The notes: a model not told the origin generated them from the letters alone. Shown: positions 9,060 to 18,668, counted from the first letter of the stretch. The stretch: 64,000 bases of DNA from Alcaligenaceae bacterium (GCA_013416395.1 JACCEP010000001.1:186001-250000); one strand, 5' to 3'. Program-made: numbers and translations.

Positions 9060-10568
9060 TTAGCGCGTTATCCAAAGCAGAGGATTTACGGGTATGCCCT
9101 TATGGCGTATTTCGAGATACAACCCCGGCTCGACCTGCCCGCCTGTTGCGCCAACGGTCGCGATATTATCACCCGCTGCCACGATATCACCCACTTTCTT
9201 CAGCAGGCTTTGGTTATAGCCATAGACGCTAAGATAGCCTGCGCCGTGATCCACAATCATGATGTTTCCAAACCCCGAGAGCCAGTTTGCATACACGACA
9301 CGCCCGGCTGCAATGGCGTGCACCGAAGTACCCTCGGCGGTGCGTAACACAATGCCACGCCACAAGCCGCCTTCAGGCCGCTCGGCACCGAAGCGCCCCT
9401 GAACTTGGCCCTGGACGGGATAAGGCAGGTTTTTGGGCAAACCCTGAAACCCACCTTGCGGCGCCAGACGTTGTGAAGACCCGGCACCCGTGCCCGCTAT
9501 GGTACCGCGAATTTTTGTGGGTGCCTGTTCGGCTACCTTTCGCTCGCGTTCTTGTGCCTCACGCCGGGCCGTACGTGCCTGGGCTTCGGCCTCACGTTGA
9601 CGGGCCCGCGCCTGCTCGACCTGTTGTCGCGCCTGCTCTGCCTCTTTCTGGGCTTTTTCACGCTGAGCCCGTACCTGGGCTGCGCGCGCTGCCAGCTCGG
9701 CTTCACGAGCCTGCTCACGTGCGCGCTCTATGTCTGCCAGGCGCTGCGCTTCAGCCGCGCGCCTGGCTTCTTCTTCACGACGGGCCTGCTCGGCCTTGCG
9801 TCTGGCCTCTTCAGCGCGAAGTCGGGCCTCCTCAGCTTGCCGGGCAATTTCAACATCGAGATCGCCAATAAGTGATCCCAAGCGCTTGTCATTTTGCGTA
9901 AGGCGCTCGGCTTGCCCGCGCTGCGCCACCAGCGTTGCCTCAATGCGTGCCAGTACCTTTTGACGCTCTGCCTTTTGTGTTTCCAGTGCCTGCTTCTCGG
10001 ATACGGTTTTTTCTTGCACTGCTGCGAGTTCCTGATGGCCTTCTTGAGCCCGGGACTGCAAAACGGCAAGTTTATCGATTACCTGCCTGACAGCACGCAC
10101 GGCGTTGGCCTGGGCGTCTGTAACATAGCCCAGATAACTGAGCTCACGACCTATGGCCTGGGGGTCGTTGCCAGAAAGCAAGGCCGTCCAGGGGGACAGC
10201 CCTCCGGCATACTGCGCACGCAACTGATCAGCAAGCTCGTGTTGGCGCTGTGCCAGTTGCTTCTTGCTCTGGACGGTTTGCGCCGCAATGTCTTTTAGTT
10301 CGGCCTCGATGTCACGCTCGCGTGCAGCCAGCTCGGCCAGCCTTAGATTAATATCTGAAATAGCAGACTCTGACGCCCGCAGTTCATTGGCGGCATCACG
10401 ACGGGAGGACTCCTGGCTGTCTATCTGCTTTTGCAGCGCTTCGATGCGTGTCCGCAGGTCAGTCTGCTGGCGACGTGCCTCGGCCTGCCTCTCGGCTAGG
10501 CCGGGTTCCGCCGCGCAAGCCAGACCAACCCACATTACTGCAATGACTGCACCGAAGCGATAGCGCAT
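9060..10568 (-). CDS. envC: Murein hydrolase activator EnvC (coiled coil plus degenerate LytM domain)
   Basis: 502 residues: a signal peptide, a very long Arg/Glu/Ala-rich coiled coil (about residues 22-340), and a C-terminal M23/LytM domain (about 385-502). The zinc ligands of active M23 peptidases appear lost: the first His/Asp position reads FGAERPEGG, the HxH motif reads LYLEI, and the second-histidine region reads VYGYNQ. This matches EnvC, which does not cut peptidoglycan but activates AmiA/AmiB-type amidases at the septum. It follows gpmA by two bases and ctpA follows it. Confidence 0.92.
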   Translation of the reverse strand: MRYRFGAVIAVMWVGLACAAEPGLAERQAEARRQQTDLRTRIEALQKQIDSQESSRRDAANELRASESAISDINLRLAELAARERDIEAELKDIAAQTVQSKKQLAQRQHELADQLRAQYAGGLSPWTALLSGNDPQAIGRELSYLGYVTDAQANAVRAVRQVIDKLAVLQSRAQEGHQELAAVQEKTVSEKQALETQKAERQKVLARIEATLVAQRGQAERLTQNDKRLGSLIGDLDVEIARQAEEARLRAEEARRKAEQARREEEARRAAEAQRLADIERAREQAREAELAARAAQVRAQREKAQKEAEQARQQVEQARARQREAEAQARTARREAQERERKVAEQAPTKIRGTIAGTGAGSSQRLAPQGGFQGLPKNLPYPVQGQVQGRFGAERPEGGLWRGIVLRTAEGTSVHAIAAGRVVYANWLSGFGNIMIVDHGAGYLSVYGYNQSLLKKVGDIVAAGDNIATVGATGGQVEPGLYLEIRHKGIPVNPLLWITR

Positions 10569-10570
10569 GC

Positions 10571-11320
10571 TTAAGCCTGAGCCTTGCCCTGGCTGGCGAC
10601 GGCGGCGGTTGCAGCATCAATTTCGGCTGCATCAGCCAGATAGTAGTGACGCAAAGGCTTGAGGTTTTCGTCGAGTTCGTACACCAATGGCTGACCTGTG
10701 GGGATATTGAGCCCGGCGATGTCTTCGTCAGAAATAGCGTCAAGATGCTTGATAAGCGCTCTGAGGCTGTTTCCGTGCGCCGTAACAATGATTCTACGCC
10801 CAGACTTGATGGCGGGGGCAATGGAATCATTCCAGAAGGGCAACACGCGCTCCACGGTGTCTTTCAGGCACTCGGTTGCTGGCAGCCGGGCCGGGTCAAC
10901 TTTGGCATACCGGCTGTCAAAGCGCGGATGGCGCGGGTCGTCAATAGCCATTGCCTCTGGCGGGGTGTCGTAAGAACGTCGCCATACCAACACTTGCTCT
11001 TCACCGAACTTTGCAGCCGTCTCGGCCTTGTTCAGGCCCTGCAGGGCACCGTAATGGCGCTCGTTAAGGCGCCAACTGAGGCCTATGGGCGTATACATGG
11101 CATCCATGGCATCAAGCGAAATCCAGAGTGTGCGTATGGCACGCTTAAGCACTGAAGAAAACGCCAGATCAAATTCAAAACCTTTTTCTTTGAGCAGCTG
11201 ACCAGCCTTCCAGGCCTGCTCCCGACCAGCCTCGGAAAGATCAACATCTTTCCAGCCTGTAAAGCGGTTTTCGAGGTTCCACTGGCTCTCGCCGTGCCGC
11301 ATCAAAACAAGTTTGTACAT
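10571..11320 (-). CDS. gpmA: 2,3-bisphosphoglycerate-dependent phosphoglycerate mutase
   Basis: A 249-residue glycolytic enzyme interconverting 3- and 2-phosphoglycerate. The phospho-histidine motif [10 protein letters not shown] (His9) is at the N-terminus; the second catalytic His is in [24 protein letters not shown] and [14 protein letters not shown] are typical of the dPGM family. It heads the reverse-strand run gpmA-envC-ctpA-moeB, with a two-base gap to envC. The promoter must lie in the 90-base divergent region 11321-11410. Confidence 0.97.
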   Translation of the reverse strand: MYKLVLMRHGESQWNLENRFTGWKDVDLSEAGREQAWKAGQLLKEKGFEFDLAFSSVLKRAIRTLWISLDAMDAMYTPIGLSWRLNERHYGALQGLNKAETAAKFGEEQVLVWRRSYDTPPEAMAIDDPRHPRFDSRYAKVDPARLPATECLKDTVERVLPFWNDSIAPAIKSGRRIIVTAHGNSLRALIKHLDAISDEDIAGLNIPTGQPLVYELDENLKPLRHYYLADAAEIDAATAAVASQGKAQA

Positions 11321-11360
11321 GATAAAAATTCGCCTAAAAGTTGAAATTCCCAGACCATTT

Positions 11361-11366
11361 TATAAT
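11361..11366 (+). promoter_or_regulatory. Candidate -10 box (TATAAT) for the rhodanese-grxC-secB-gpsA run
   Basis: A perfect TATAAT lies in the divergent intergenic region, about 45 bases before the preferred start of the rhodanese gene. A TTGAAA at 11341-11346 is only 14 bases away, shorter than the usual 16-18, so the -35 assignment is unsure. Confidence 0.4.
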
Positions 11367-11410
11367 TCTCTGATTCTGCTCCGTTTTCAGGGGCATATTT
11401 GGGAACAATC

Positions 11411-11821
11411 GTGGACTTTTTTCTTGAACAAACCAACCTCCTTTTGGTATTTGTTGCGGTCGCAGCTGGCATCATGCTGCTTCTTCCAACTATCCTCAAG
11501 GGCAACGCCAAATCCGTAGGCGTACAACAAGCCGTACAGCTCACCAACCAAAGTCAGGGCATCTTTATCGATGTCCGCTCTCAAGAGGCCTTTAAAGCTG
11601 GCAGCATACCTCAGGCGCGTAATGTGCCCGCAGCCGACATTCAGGCTAAACTGGCTTCACTGCCCAAAGACAAGCCTATTATCATTGTTTGCGAACAAGG
11701 GCGCGACTCCACGAACGTGGCGGGCTCTCTGCGCAAGCAGGGCTATGATCAGGCAGTCAGCCTCGAAGGTGGCCTGCGCGCCTGGATGTCGGCAGGCATG
11801 CCGGTATCAAAAAAGCACTGA
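11411..11821 (+). CDS. Rhodanese-like domain protein with N-terminal membrane anchor
   Basis: About 136 residues: one N-terminal transmembrane helix (LLLVFVAVAAGIMLLLPTI), then a single rhodanese domain with IFIDVRSQEAF and an active-site loop CEQGRDS, where the Cys would carry the persulfide. I choose the GTG at 11411 because GGGAA sits five bases upstream. A TTG at 11399 in the same frame would add four residues. Single-domain rhodaneses move sulfane sulfur; the acceptor is unknown. The gene leads grxC, secB and gpsA in a conserved betaproteobacterial order. Confidence 0.88.
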   Translation: MDFFLEQTNLLLVFVAVAAGIMLLLPTILKGNAKSVGVQQAVQLTNQSQGIFIDVRSQEAFKAGSIPQARNVPAADIQAKLASLPKDKPIIIVCEQGRDSTNVAGSLRKQGYDQAVSLEGGLRAWMSAGMPVSKKH

Positions 11822-11863
11822 CACATACAAACCTCACTACCCATTGCGCCCACAAGGAAGTAA

Positions 11864-12121
11864 ATGGCCAACGTAACTATGTATAGCACCGCCGTCTGCC
11901 CATACTGCATACGCGCAGAAATGCTGCTCAAGCAGCGAGGCGTGACCGAAATTCAGAAAATCCGCATCGATATCGACCCCTCGGAGCGCGATGCCATGAT
12001 GCAACGTACGGGTCGTCGCACTGTGCCCCAGCTTTTTATTGGTGACACGCATGTGGGCGGCTATGATGACCTCGCTGCGCTTGACCGCGCCGGCAAGCTC
12101 GAGGCTCTGCTTGCCGGGTAA
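11864..12121 (+). CDS. grxC: Glutaredoxin 3
   Basis: An 85-residue dithiol glutaredoxin with CPYC (Cys12, Cys15), the cis-Pro motif TVPQLFI and the GGYDDL glutathione-binding segment. It reduces protein disulfides and mixed disulfides with glutathione. An AAGGAAG lies upstream of the ATG. It is flanked by the rhodanese gene and secB in the usual order. Confidence 0.96.
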   Translation: MANVTMYSTAVCPYCIRAEMLLKQRGVTEIQKIRIDIDPSERDAMMQRTGRRTVPQLFIGDTHVGGYDDLAALDRAGKLEALLAG

Positions 12122-12169
12122 TGCCGCGCGCATTCTCACTAATTTATTAACATTTAAAACGGAAACACC

Positions 12170-12688
12170 ATGGCCGAACAGCAACCCAACAGCCAGGACC
12201 AAGAAAACAGTGCTCCCAGCTTCAGTCTGCAGCGTACTTACGTAAAAGACTTGTCCATAGAAATGCCCAACGCGCCACAGATCTTCCTTGAGCAGGAAGC
12301 ACCGGCCGTCGAGGTTTCCATTAATGTGTCCGGTCAGCGCCTGGCCGAAACCGTGTACGAAGCAGCGGTTACCGCCACTGTCACCACACGTATTCAAGAC
12401 AAGGTGCTGTATCTTGTCGAGGCAACGCAGGCGGGCATCTTCGAAGCCGCCAATATTCCTGCCGATCAGCTCGACCCGCTCATCGGCATTGTGTGCCCCA
12501 CCATGCTCTACCCTTACCTGCGTGCCACGATCGCTGACGCCATCAACCGCACGTCGTTGCCTGCCTTGCATCTCACCGAAGTCAACTTCCAGGCGCTGTA
12601 CGAGCAACGCCTGGCAGAAGCCGGTCAAGCGCAAGAAGAAGAAAAAGACTCCGGTCTTTACGTGCCTCCTGGCGCTACACGTCAATAA
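12170..12688 (+). CDS. secB: Protein-export chaperone SecB
   Basis: A 172-residue homotetrameric chaperone that keeps preproteins unfolded and hands them to SecA. It shows the family core [19 protein letters not shown] near residue 22 and [19 protein letters not shown]. The acidic N- and C-terminal tails are typical. It lies between grxC and gpsA, the standard proteobacterial order. Confidence 0.97.
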   Translation: MAEQQPNSQDQENSAPSFSLQRTYVKDLSIEMPNAPQIFLEQEAPAVEVSINVSGQRLAETVYEAAVTATVTTRIQDKVLYLVEATQAGIFEAANIPADQLDPLIGIVCPTMLYPYLRATIADAINRTSLPALHLTEVNFQALYEQRLAEAGQAQEEEKDSGLYVPPGATRQ

Positions 12689-12700
12689 AGGCAGCAAGCT

Positions 12701-13753
12701 ATGAGCACCCAGGTATCGCGACCGCGCGTGGCGGTGCTGGGGGCAGGCAGCTGGGGCACCGCCCTCGCTGCCCTGGCCTGCGCCCAGGCTGACACGCTGG
12801 TGTGGGCCCGGCGCGCTCAGGTGGCTGACGCCATCAATCATACGCATGCCAACCCACGCTATCTTGAAGGCGTCGTCCTGCCGTCGGCCTTGCAGGCCAC
12901 GACAGACCTCGCGCAGGCCATTAACCACGTCTGCACGCCGTCCAGACCAGACGGCCTCATTATTCTTGGCGTTCCTGTAGTTGGCCTGGCTGACACCTGT
13001 CATGAGCTCGCTGGCCTACTCGCCGCGCGGCCTGACTGTGCGGCACATGTGGTCTGGACATGCAAAGGCTTTCAGCCAGAAAGCGGCCAACTACCGCATG
13101 AAATCGCACAAAATGCATTCGCCGCGCTGCCTGGCGTCGGGCTGGGTATTCTATCGGGCCCCTCATTCGCGCGTGAAGTAGCTCAGGGCTTGCCTGTCGC
13201 GCTCACTATTGCCACGCAAAGCGACGCCACAGCGCAGGCCACCATCGCCGCATTACATGGCACCCTTGCCCGCATATACAGCAGCCACGACCTCATCGGT
13301 GTCGAAGTAGGCGGTGCCCTTAAAAACATCATGGCCATCGCTTGCGGGGTGTCTGATGGGCTGGGCCTGGGCACCAATGCTCGTGCAGCACTCATTACGC
13401 GCGGCCTGGCAGAAATTCAACGCCTGGGGCTTGCCATGGGCGGCAAGGCAGAAACGTTTTCAGGCCTTACCGGCCTGGGCGACCTGGTGCTAACGGCGAC
13501 CGGGCCCCTGTCCCGCAACCGGCAGGTAGGCCTGGCCATCGGCCAAGGCAAAACTCTGGAGCAGGCACTGCACGGAGGTGTTACGGCCGAAGGCGTTCGT
13601 TGTGCGCAGGCAGCACTGGCGCTAGGCCGTCGCTATGGCGTCGATCTACCCATCACCGAAGCAGTCTGCCGCATTCTGTTCGAAGGCCTGGCCCCGCAGC
13701 AGGCTGTCTCAGGCCTGCTCGCGCGTGAAGCCAAATCTGAAATATCCCACTGA
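12701..13753 (+). CDS. gpsA: NAD(P)H-dependent glycerol-3-phosphate dehydrogenase
   Basis: A 350-residue enzyme making sn-glycerol-3-phosphate for phospholipid synthesis. The N-terminal Rossmann motif is [12 protein letters not shown]. The substrate/catalytic region has [13 protein letters not shown] and [21 protein letters not shown] with the catalytic Lys, followed by [11 protein letters not shown]. It starts 12 bases after secB. Right of it the conserved housekeeping order is broken by the accessory block at 13779-18668. Confidence 0.97.
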   Translation: MSTQVSRPRVAVLGAGSWGTALAALACAQADTLVWARRAQVADAINHTHANPRYLEGVVLPSALQATTDLAQAINHVCTPSRPDGLIILGVPVVGLADTCHELAGLLAARPDCAAHVVWTCKGFQPESGQLPHEIAQNAFAALPGVGLGILSGPSFAREVAQGLPVALTIATQSDATAQATIAALHGTLARIYSSHDLIGVEVGGALKNIMAIACGVSDGLGLGTNARAALITRGLAEIQRLGLAMGGKAETFSGLTGLGDLVLTATGPLSRNRQVGLAIGQGKTLEQALHGGVTAEGVRCAQAALALGRRYGVDLPITEAVCRILFEGLAPQQAVSGLLAREAKSEISH

Positions 13754-13778
13754 TTACCCCTACACTCAAGGAACAACC

Positions 13779-14780
13779 ATGGCTGGATCCCTTTCTTCCT
13801 TTCGTCTGCTATCCAGGCTGCTGGTGGGCGTGGCAGGTGCCAGCGCACTGATGATGTCGCTTTCGGCACATGCGGCATCGTGGCCTTCACGGCCCATTCA
13901 AATGGTTGTACCGTTTCCACCTGGCTCTTCACCCGACGTTCTGGCGCGCGCCATCGCCGAGCCATTGTCTAAAGATCTGGGCCAGCCTGTAGTGGTTGAA
14001 AACAAGCCTGGAGCGGGCGGTAATATCGGCACTCGCTACGTCAGCCGTGCCAAGCCCGACGGCTACACCATATTGCTGACGATTAACGGGCCGATGGTGA
14101 CTGCACCCGCCCTGTACAAAAAGACACTGGGCTACGACCCGTTGAAAGACCTTGCACCCATCAGCCTGATCGGCACCAGCCCCAACGTACTGGTGGTTCC
14201 CGAGGCCCTCCCGGTAAAAAATGTTAAGCAGTTCACTGCCCTGGCCAAAGAAAAACCGGGCGAGCTCAACTATGGCACGGTAGGCCCGGGCAGCTCGTCG
14301 CATCTGGGTATGGCCATGCTTGAACACCAGGCGGGCATTCAGTTGCAGCAAATTCCTTACCAGGGCTTCCCGCAAGTGATCACCGCCATTGTGTCGGGCG
14401 ATGTACAGGCCGGGTTCATGGTGCCGGGCATTGCCATGCCGCAGGTCAGCGCCGGAAAAGTCAGGGCACTTGCCGTAACCAGCCTGGAGCCCAGCGATGT
14501 GTTGCCCAACATTCCCACCATGTCGGCAGAAGGTTACCCCGGCTTTGAGTCCATATCGTGGGATGCCATGTTTGCACCTGCTGGCACGCCCGATGACATC
14601 ATCACCCGGTTGAACACCTCTATTACCAAGGCGCTCAAGCGCGACGATGTACGCCGGCAAATGGCAACGCTGTACTTCACACCCGCTGGCGGCACACCTC
14701 AAGCACTCACCAAGCTGATTGTTGACGAAACAGCCCGCTGGGGCGAGGTCATAGATCGGCTGAACCTGTCGCTGGATTAA
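13779..14780 (+). CDS. Tripartite tricarboxylate transporter (Bug-type) substrate-binding protein
   Basis: A 333-residue periplasmic binding protein of the Bug/TctC family. The signal peptide ends at about SAHA-ASWPSRP. Family features are IQMVVPFPPGSSPDVLARAIAEPL, the ligand-loop GAGGNIGTRYVS, GYTILL, and LNYGTVGPGSSSHLGM. Ligands in the family are usually carboxylates; the one here is unknown. The start at 13779 has AAGGAAC upstream; the frame stays open further left inside gpsA but that part is not a signal sequence. No TctA/TctB membrane partner is adjacent, as is usual for Bug receptors. It may be read from the gpsA promoter. Confidence 0.92.
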   Translation: MAGSLSSFRLLSRLLVGVAGASALMMSLSAHAASWPSRPIQMVVPFPPGSSPDVLARAIAEPLSKDLGQPVVVENKPGAGGNIGTRYVSRAKPDGYTILLTINGPMVTAPALYKKTLGYDPLKDLAPISLIGTSPNVLVVPEALPVKNVKQFTALAKEKPGELNYGTVGPGSSSHLGMAMLEHQAGIQLQQIPYQGFPQVITAIVSGDVQAGFMVPGIAMPQVSAGKVRALAVTSLEPSDVLPNIPTMSAEGYPGFESISWDAMFAPAGTPDDIITRLNTSITKALKRDDVRRQMATLYFTPAGGTPQALTKLIVDETARWGEVIDRLNLSLD

Positions 14781-14781
14781 G

Positions 14782-14972
14782 GCCTGATCCGGCCACAAGC
14801 GCAGGCCTGTGTTTACGACCAAACTACCGCCTGAGCCTGTGGACCGGCCAAGAACTTAATTGGCCGCTGCGCTAAAACCGGAGCCTGTCGACGGGCTCAA
14901 GCCTACGTCTGTCACCAGTACAAGGCCTGAGTCTGCTGCTACCCTAAGGCTCTGATACTTCGCCGGATCAAG
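14782..14972. repeat. Degenerate tandem repeat, ~24-bp units, after the Bug gene stop
   Basis: Starting two bases after the stop codon, units beginning GCCTG and often ending AAG recur at 14782, 14805, 14829, 14883, 14901, 14925 and 14949, mostly 24 bases apart. The 14853-14879 stretch is more diverged. No open frame or RNA gene was recognised in 14781-15033. Confidence 0.6.
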
Positions 14973-15033
14973 ACTTCACCTATTTATTCAAACCCAGCCA
15001 ATAGCCTCGCGCATTGGCCTTATACATCGCATC

Positions 15034-16476
15034 ATGACCCTCGATACGCAATCCCTGGCTGAGACCACAGGCCTGGACGCGCTGGAACAACGTCTGGCGC
15101 AAGATCTGGCATGGCTGGAGCTGCCAGCGCAGCCCTGGGTGCCTCAAAAATCCATTCATGGCCATCCCTTGCTGGACGCCGTCATTATTGGTGGCGGTAT
15201 GGCTGGCCTGGCCGTTTCGGTAGCATTAACCAACATAGGCGTACGAGCGCCCATTTTTGACAGCGCACCTGAAGGTTACGAAGGCCCCTGGGCCACGACA
15301 GCCCGCATGGAAACGCTGCGCTCGCCCAAGCAGCTCACAGGGCCTGCAATGGGTTTGCCAGCCCTGACCTTTCGTGCCTGGTACGAGGCCCAGTTTGGCC
15401 TGCAAGCCTGGGCAGAACTGGACAAGATTCCGCGCCTGCAATGGATGGATTACTTGCGGTGGTATCGACGCGTTATGCGCATAGATATGCACAACGAACA
15501 CCAGGTGGTAAACATTACCCCGCACGCTGACTATGTGCAGCTAGACGTACAAACGCCACAAGGCGACAGGTCTGTTTATGCTCGCCGGGTCGTGCTGGCC
15601 ACCGGCCGCGCCGGGCTGGGCGGCGCCAGTGTCCCCGATTTCATCCAGGGCATAGCCCGCTCACGTTGGGCGCACTCCTCGGACGACACCGATTACGCCG
15701 CACTGCGCGGTTTACGTGTTGGTGTCGTGGGCGCTGGCGCATCGGCCATGGACAGCGCCGGCACCGCGCTCGAACACGGCGCCGGACGTGTTGATCTGCT
15801 TATACGCCGCCCTGACCTGCCTCGCGTCAACAAAAGCAAGGGAGCCGGGCACGCTGGCTATGTGCAGGGCTTTGTTGACCTGCCCGACCACTGGAAGTGG
15901 CGGCTGCGGCATTACATCAATGTTAAGCAGGTGCCACCACCACGCGCCAGTGTGTTGCGCGTATCCCGCCATGACAACGCCTATTTCCATTTCGCGTCGC
16001 CAATACTATCGGTAAAAGACAACGGCAGCACGCTAACGGTCACGACACCACACAAAAATTTTGAGTTTGACTTTCTGGTTCTATCCACCGGCTTTCGCAT
16101 CGACTGGAGCCGTCGACCCGAGTATGCAAACATCGCTGCGCACTTGCGCGTCTGGTCTGACCGCTTCGAGCCAGACGAAGGCGCAGACGATGCAGAGTTG
16201 CGCGACTCACCCGATCTTGGCCCCGTGTTTGAGTTTCAGGAAAAAACGCCAGGCACCATACCCGGTCTTTCACGGGTGCATTGTTTCTGCTACCCGGCAA
16301 CCCTTACTCACGGCACGGTGTCAGGCGATATCCCGGCCATCAGTGATGGCGCGCAACGACTGGCACGCGGTATGGCCAGCCTGCTGCTCAATGAAGACAT
16401 CGACACACACTTTGAACTGCTGACCGCCTACGCCGACCCTGAAGTGTTCGGCGATGAATGGGTACCGGCGCGCTAA
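15034..16476 (+). CDS. FAD/NAD(P)-binding flavoprotein (FMO/thioredoxin-reductase-like)
   Basis: A 480-residue two-dinucleotide-binding flavoprotein. The FAD Rossmann motif IIGGGMAGLAVSVAL lies near residue 51. The second, NAD(P)-type motif VGVVGAGASAMDSAG is near residue 230, and LVLSTGFRIDW is the ATG/TGF-like motif of flavin monooxygenases. About 48 residues precede the first Rossmann motif. A monooxygenase or oxidoreductase role is likely; the substrate is unknown. It is followed at 32 bases by a CMD-domain gene and an AhpD-like gene, with Bug receptors on both sides, which suggests uptake and oxidation of an organic acid or related compound. Confidence 0.82.
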   Translation: MTLDTQSLAETTGLDALEQRLAQDLAWLELPAQPWVPQKSIHGHPLLDAVIIGGGMAGLAVSVALTNIGVRAPIFDSAPEGYEGPWATTARMETLRSPKQLTGPAMGLPALTFRAWYEAQFGLQAWAELDKIPRLQWMDYLRWYRRVMRIDMHNEHQVVNITPHADYVQLDVQTPQGDRSVYARRVVLATGRAGLGGASVPDFIQGIARSRWAHSSDDTDYAALRGLRVGVVGAGASAMDSAGTALEHGAGRVDLLIRRPDLPRVNKSKGAGHAGYVQGFVDLPDHWKWRLRHYINVKQVPPPRASVLRVSRHDNAYFHFASPILSVKDNGSTLTVTTPHKNFEFDFLVLSTGFRIDWSRRPEYANIAAHLRVWSDRFEPDEGADDAELRDSPDLGPVFEFQEKTPGTIPGLSRVHCFCYPATLTHGTVSGDIPAISDGAQRLARGMASLLLNEDIDTHFELLTAYADPEVFGDEWVPAR

Positions 16477-16508
16477 CGACACCGCTTATTTTTTTCAGGA
16501 AGGGTTTC

Positions 16509-17048
16509 ATGACCACGACGTCCACGCCATCCAGCCCGCCCCAGACCACTGGAGCAGACCTGATCGACACCCTGGTAGGCCTTGACCCTGCCAGTGCCCT
16601 GTACGCCACGCGGCATGCCCGCCATAAGGTCGTCAATGCCACTCAAGCCAGTCAAGACTTGTTCTTTTCGTCGCACACCGACAGCCTGCCACGGCACGAA
16701 CGCCTTCTGATTGCACTTTATGCCAGCCTGCTCTCGCGCTCACAAGCCATGGCGACGTATTACAGACAGGAACTCGCTGAGTCAGACGCGGCCACCGTCG
16801 TGTCCGACGCCGTTGAGGCCGACACGGTCGACTGGCTGCCGGCTTCTCGCATTAAGGCAATGTTGGTATTTACGCGAACACTGATTACCCGACCCATAGA
16901 CGGCGACAAGGCTGCTCTGACGACATTGCGCGAGGCAGGCGTTTCTACACCCGACATCGTGACGCTCGCGCAACTGGTCGCCTATCTTTCCTATCAAATT
17001 CGCGTTGTTGCAGGCTTGTCAGCCATGAAAGCACTGGAGTCAGCATGA
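16509..17048 (+). CDS. CMD-domain protein, Avi_7170-like
   Basis: A 179-residue, all-helical, cysteine-free protein. Its layout (PRHERLLIALYASLLSRSQ and a second helical repeat with TLREAGVSTPDIVTLAQLVAYLSYQIRV) fits the carboxymuconolactone-decarboxylase-like family that I recall being paired with an AhpD-like partner (Avi_7170/Avi_7169 type). The start at 16509 has a strong AGGAAGGG upstream. The stop overlaps the partner's start by four bases, so they are translated together. Without the CxxC of AhpD it is probably structural or a non-redox subunit; that is inference. Confidence 0.75.
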   Translation: MTTTSTPSSPPQTTGADLIDTLVGLDPASALYATRHARHKVVNATQASQDLFFSSHTDSLPRHERLLIALYASLLSRSQAMATYYRQELAESDAATVVSDAVEADTVDWLPASRIKAMLVFTRTLITRPIDGDKAALTTLREAGVSTPDIVTLAQLVAYLSYQIRVVAGLSAMKALESA

Positions 17049-17644
17049 CCACGATTATCAAGAAAAACGGGTTTACCAACGAAACGCTAGACTGGAAAGC
17101 ATGGCTGGATGTGGTTGACCCGAACACGGCCACCGCAGAGCAGGTCAGCGTACTCGAGATGAGCCACCCCAAGGCCAAGGTTTCAGACTACTACCTGTTT
17201 CTGGTGCACCAGCCAGCCATTCTGCAACAGCGGTCAGAAGCCTTCAATGCCATCATGTATGCGCCTGGCGGCTTGCCCAGGGCAGAACGCGAGCTGGGCT
17301 CACTGGTTGTGTCGTGCATTAACGGCTGCGTTTACTGTGCGTCGGTACACGCACAGCGATTCGAGCAGCTAGCCAAACGTGCCGACACCGTAGAACAGGT
17401 TTTTGACAACCCGCGTACCGCTGGAACCAACGAGCGCGAGCAAGCCATTGTGGCGTTTTCTGTGCGGATTACCGAAGAACCCGAAAACATCGGCCCGGAC
17501 GACATCCAGGCCCTGAAAAATGTGGGCCTGGATGATGCAGAAATACTGGACCTGCTGCATGCGGATGCCATTTTTGCCTGGGCAAACCGCTTGATGCTCA
17601 ATCTGGGCGAGCCCGTGTTCCCGCAGGAACAGGCTGCAGACTGA
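17045..17644 (+). CDS. Alkylhydroperoxidase (AhpD-like) domain protein, Avi_7169-like
   Basis: A 199-residue protein with an AhpD core. Glu82 in RAERELG, Cys95-Val-Tyr-Cys98 and His102 form the usual AhpD proton-relay/disulfide pattern ExnCxxCxxxH. It may reduce peroxides or carry electrons for the neighbouring flavoprotein. It is coupled to the CMD-domain gene (ATGA overlap) and converges with the next Bug gene, whose stop lies ten bases away. Confidence 0.85.
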   Translation: MTTIIKKNGFTNETLDWKAWLDVVDPNTATAEQVSVLEMSHPKAKVSDYYLFLVHQPAILQQRSEAFNAIMYAPGGLPRAERELGSLVVSCINGCVYCASVHAQRFEQLAKRADTVEQVFDNPRTAGTNEREQAIVAFSVRITEEPENIGPDDIQALKNVGLDDAEILDLLHADAIFAWANRLMLNLGEPVFPQEQAAD

Positions 17645-17654
17645 GCCCAACCGC

Positions 17655-18668
17655 TTACTGGGGCGTGAGGCCTGCGGCCTCAACGACCCCAGCCCACTTG
17701 CTGCGGTTTTTATGCACCAAATCGCGAAACGCGTCAGGCGACGAGACATGAACCGTATTGCCTGTACTTACAAGACGCGTGGCAACATCGGGGTTCTTCA
17801 GGGCCTGGGTGGCCGCCGCGTTGATTTTGGTTACCAGCTCAGGGCTCATGCCTTTCGGGCCAAAAAGCCCAAACCATATATAGCTGTCAAAGCCGTCAAT
17901 GGCCTGCTCAGCAATCGTGGGCACTTCTTTGACGACATCGATACGCTTGGCCGTCGAAACACCTAACAAACGCACTGTGCCAGCCTTATGCTGGCCCAAC
18001 ACCGTCTGCACCTGATTGAAAATACAGCAGGTTTCACCCTTGACCACTGACTGCAGCGCCTCAGGCCCACCCTTGTAGGGCACATGCACCATTTTCAGAC
18101 CCGCCCGGGCGTTGAACTCTTCGAAGGCAAGTTGAGTACCGGTACCAATACCTGTGGACGCAAAATAATACTTATCAGGGTTGGCCTTTACTTCGGCGAT
18201 AAACTCACCAACCGTATTGACGTCGATAACCTTGGGGTTAATGGTCAGCACATTTGACACATCTACCAGCGGCGCGATGGGTGTGAAATCGTCTTCGACA
18301 TCGAAGGGCAGGTCTTTGTAGATCGCCGGGTTAATACCGTGCGTTGCCGCTGTGCCCAGCAAGAGTGTGTAACCATCGGGCACGGCACGTGCGACTGCGG
18401 CCGATGCCAGGTTGCCGCCAGCACCCGGGCGATAATCAATGACCACTGGCACACCCAGCGCCTCTTGCAGAGGCTCTTGTATGCTGCGCGCAATAACGTC
18501 AACGCCTGAACCCGCTGAAAACCCCATCATGAGGGTAATGGGGTGGTCAGGCCACGTGGCCGCAAAGCTGGCCGTGCTTGCGCACAAGGCGGCAACGGCG
18601 GTGAGCTGTTTGGCAAGCCGGGGAAGTCGGGAAAGTGTTTTGGTAGAGCCAGAGGATGAGGTAGCCAT
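17655..18668 (-). CDS. Tripartite tricarboxylate transporter (Bug-type) substrate-binding protein
   Basis: A 337-residue Bug/TctC receptor with a signal peptide ending near ASFA-ATWPDHP. Features are ITLMMGFSAGSGVDVIARSIQEPL, GAGGNLASAAVARAVPDGYTLLLG and FASTGIGTGTQ. A CC pair (GETCCIF) in the second lobe is unusual for the family. I start at the Met before ATSSSGS (18668); a Met eight codons upstream is also possible. It faces the AhpD-like gene. With the receptor at 13779 it brackets the flavoprotein cluster. Confidence 0.92.
   Translation of the reverse strand: MATSSSGSTKTLSRLPRLAKQLTAVAALCASTASFAATWPDHPITLMMGFSAGSGVDVIARSIQEPLQEALGVPVVIDYRPGAGGNLASAAVARAVPDGYTLLLGTAATHGINPAIYKDLPFDVEDDFTPIAPLVDVSNVLTINPKVIDVNTVGEFIAEVKANPDKYYFASTGIGTGTQLAFEEFNARAGLKMVHVPYKGGPEALQSVVKGETCCIFNQVQTVLGQHKAGTVRLLGVSTAKRIDVVKEVPTIAEQAIDGFDSYIWFGLFGPKGMSPELVTKINAAATQALKNPDVATRLVSTGNTVHVSSPDAFRDLVHKNRSKWAGVVEAAGLTPQ

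Noticed and set aside
9060-10568. Active M23 endopeptidase
   Set aside because: Zinc-ligand positions in the LytM domain are replaced, matching the non-catalytic activator EnvC.
11837-13003. Long open frame (388 codons) antisense to grxC, secB and gpsA
   Set aside because: It crosses three well-supported genes and their gaps.
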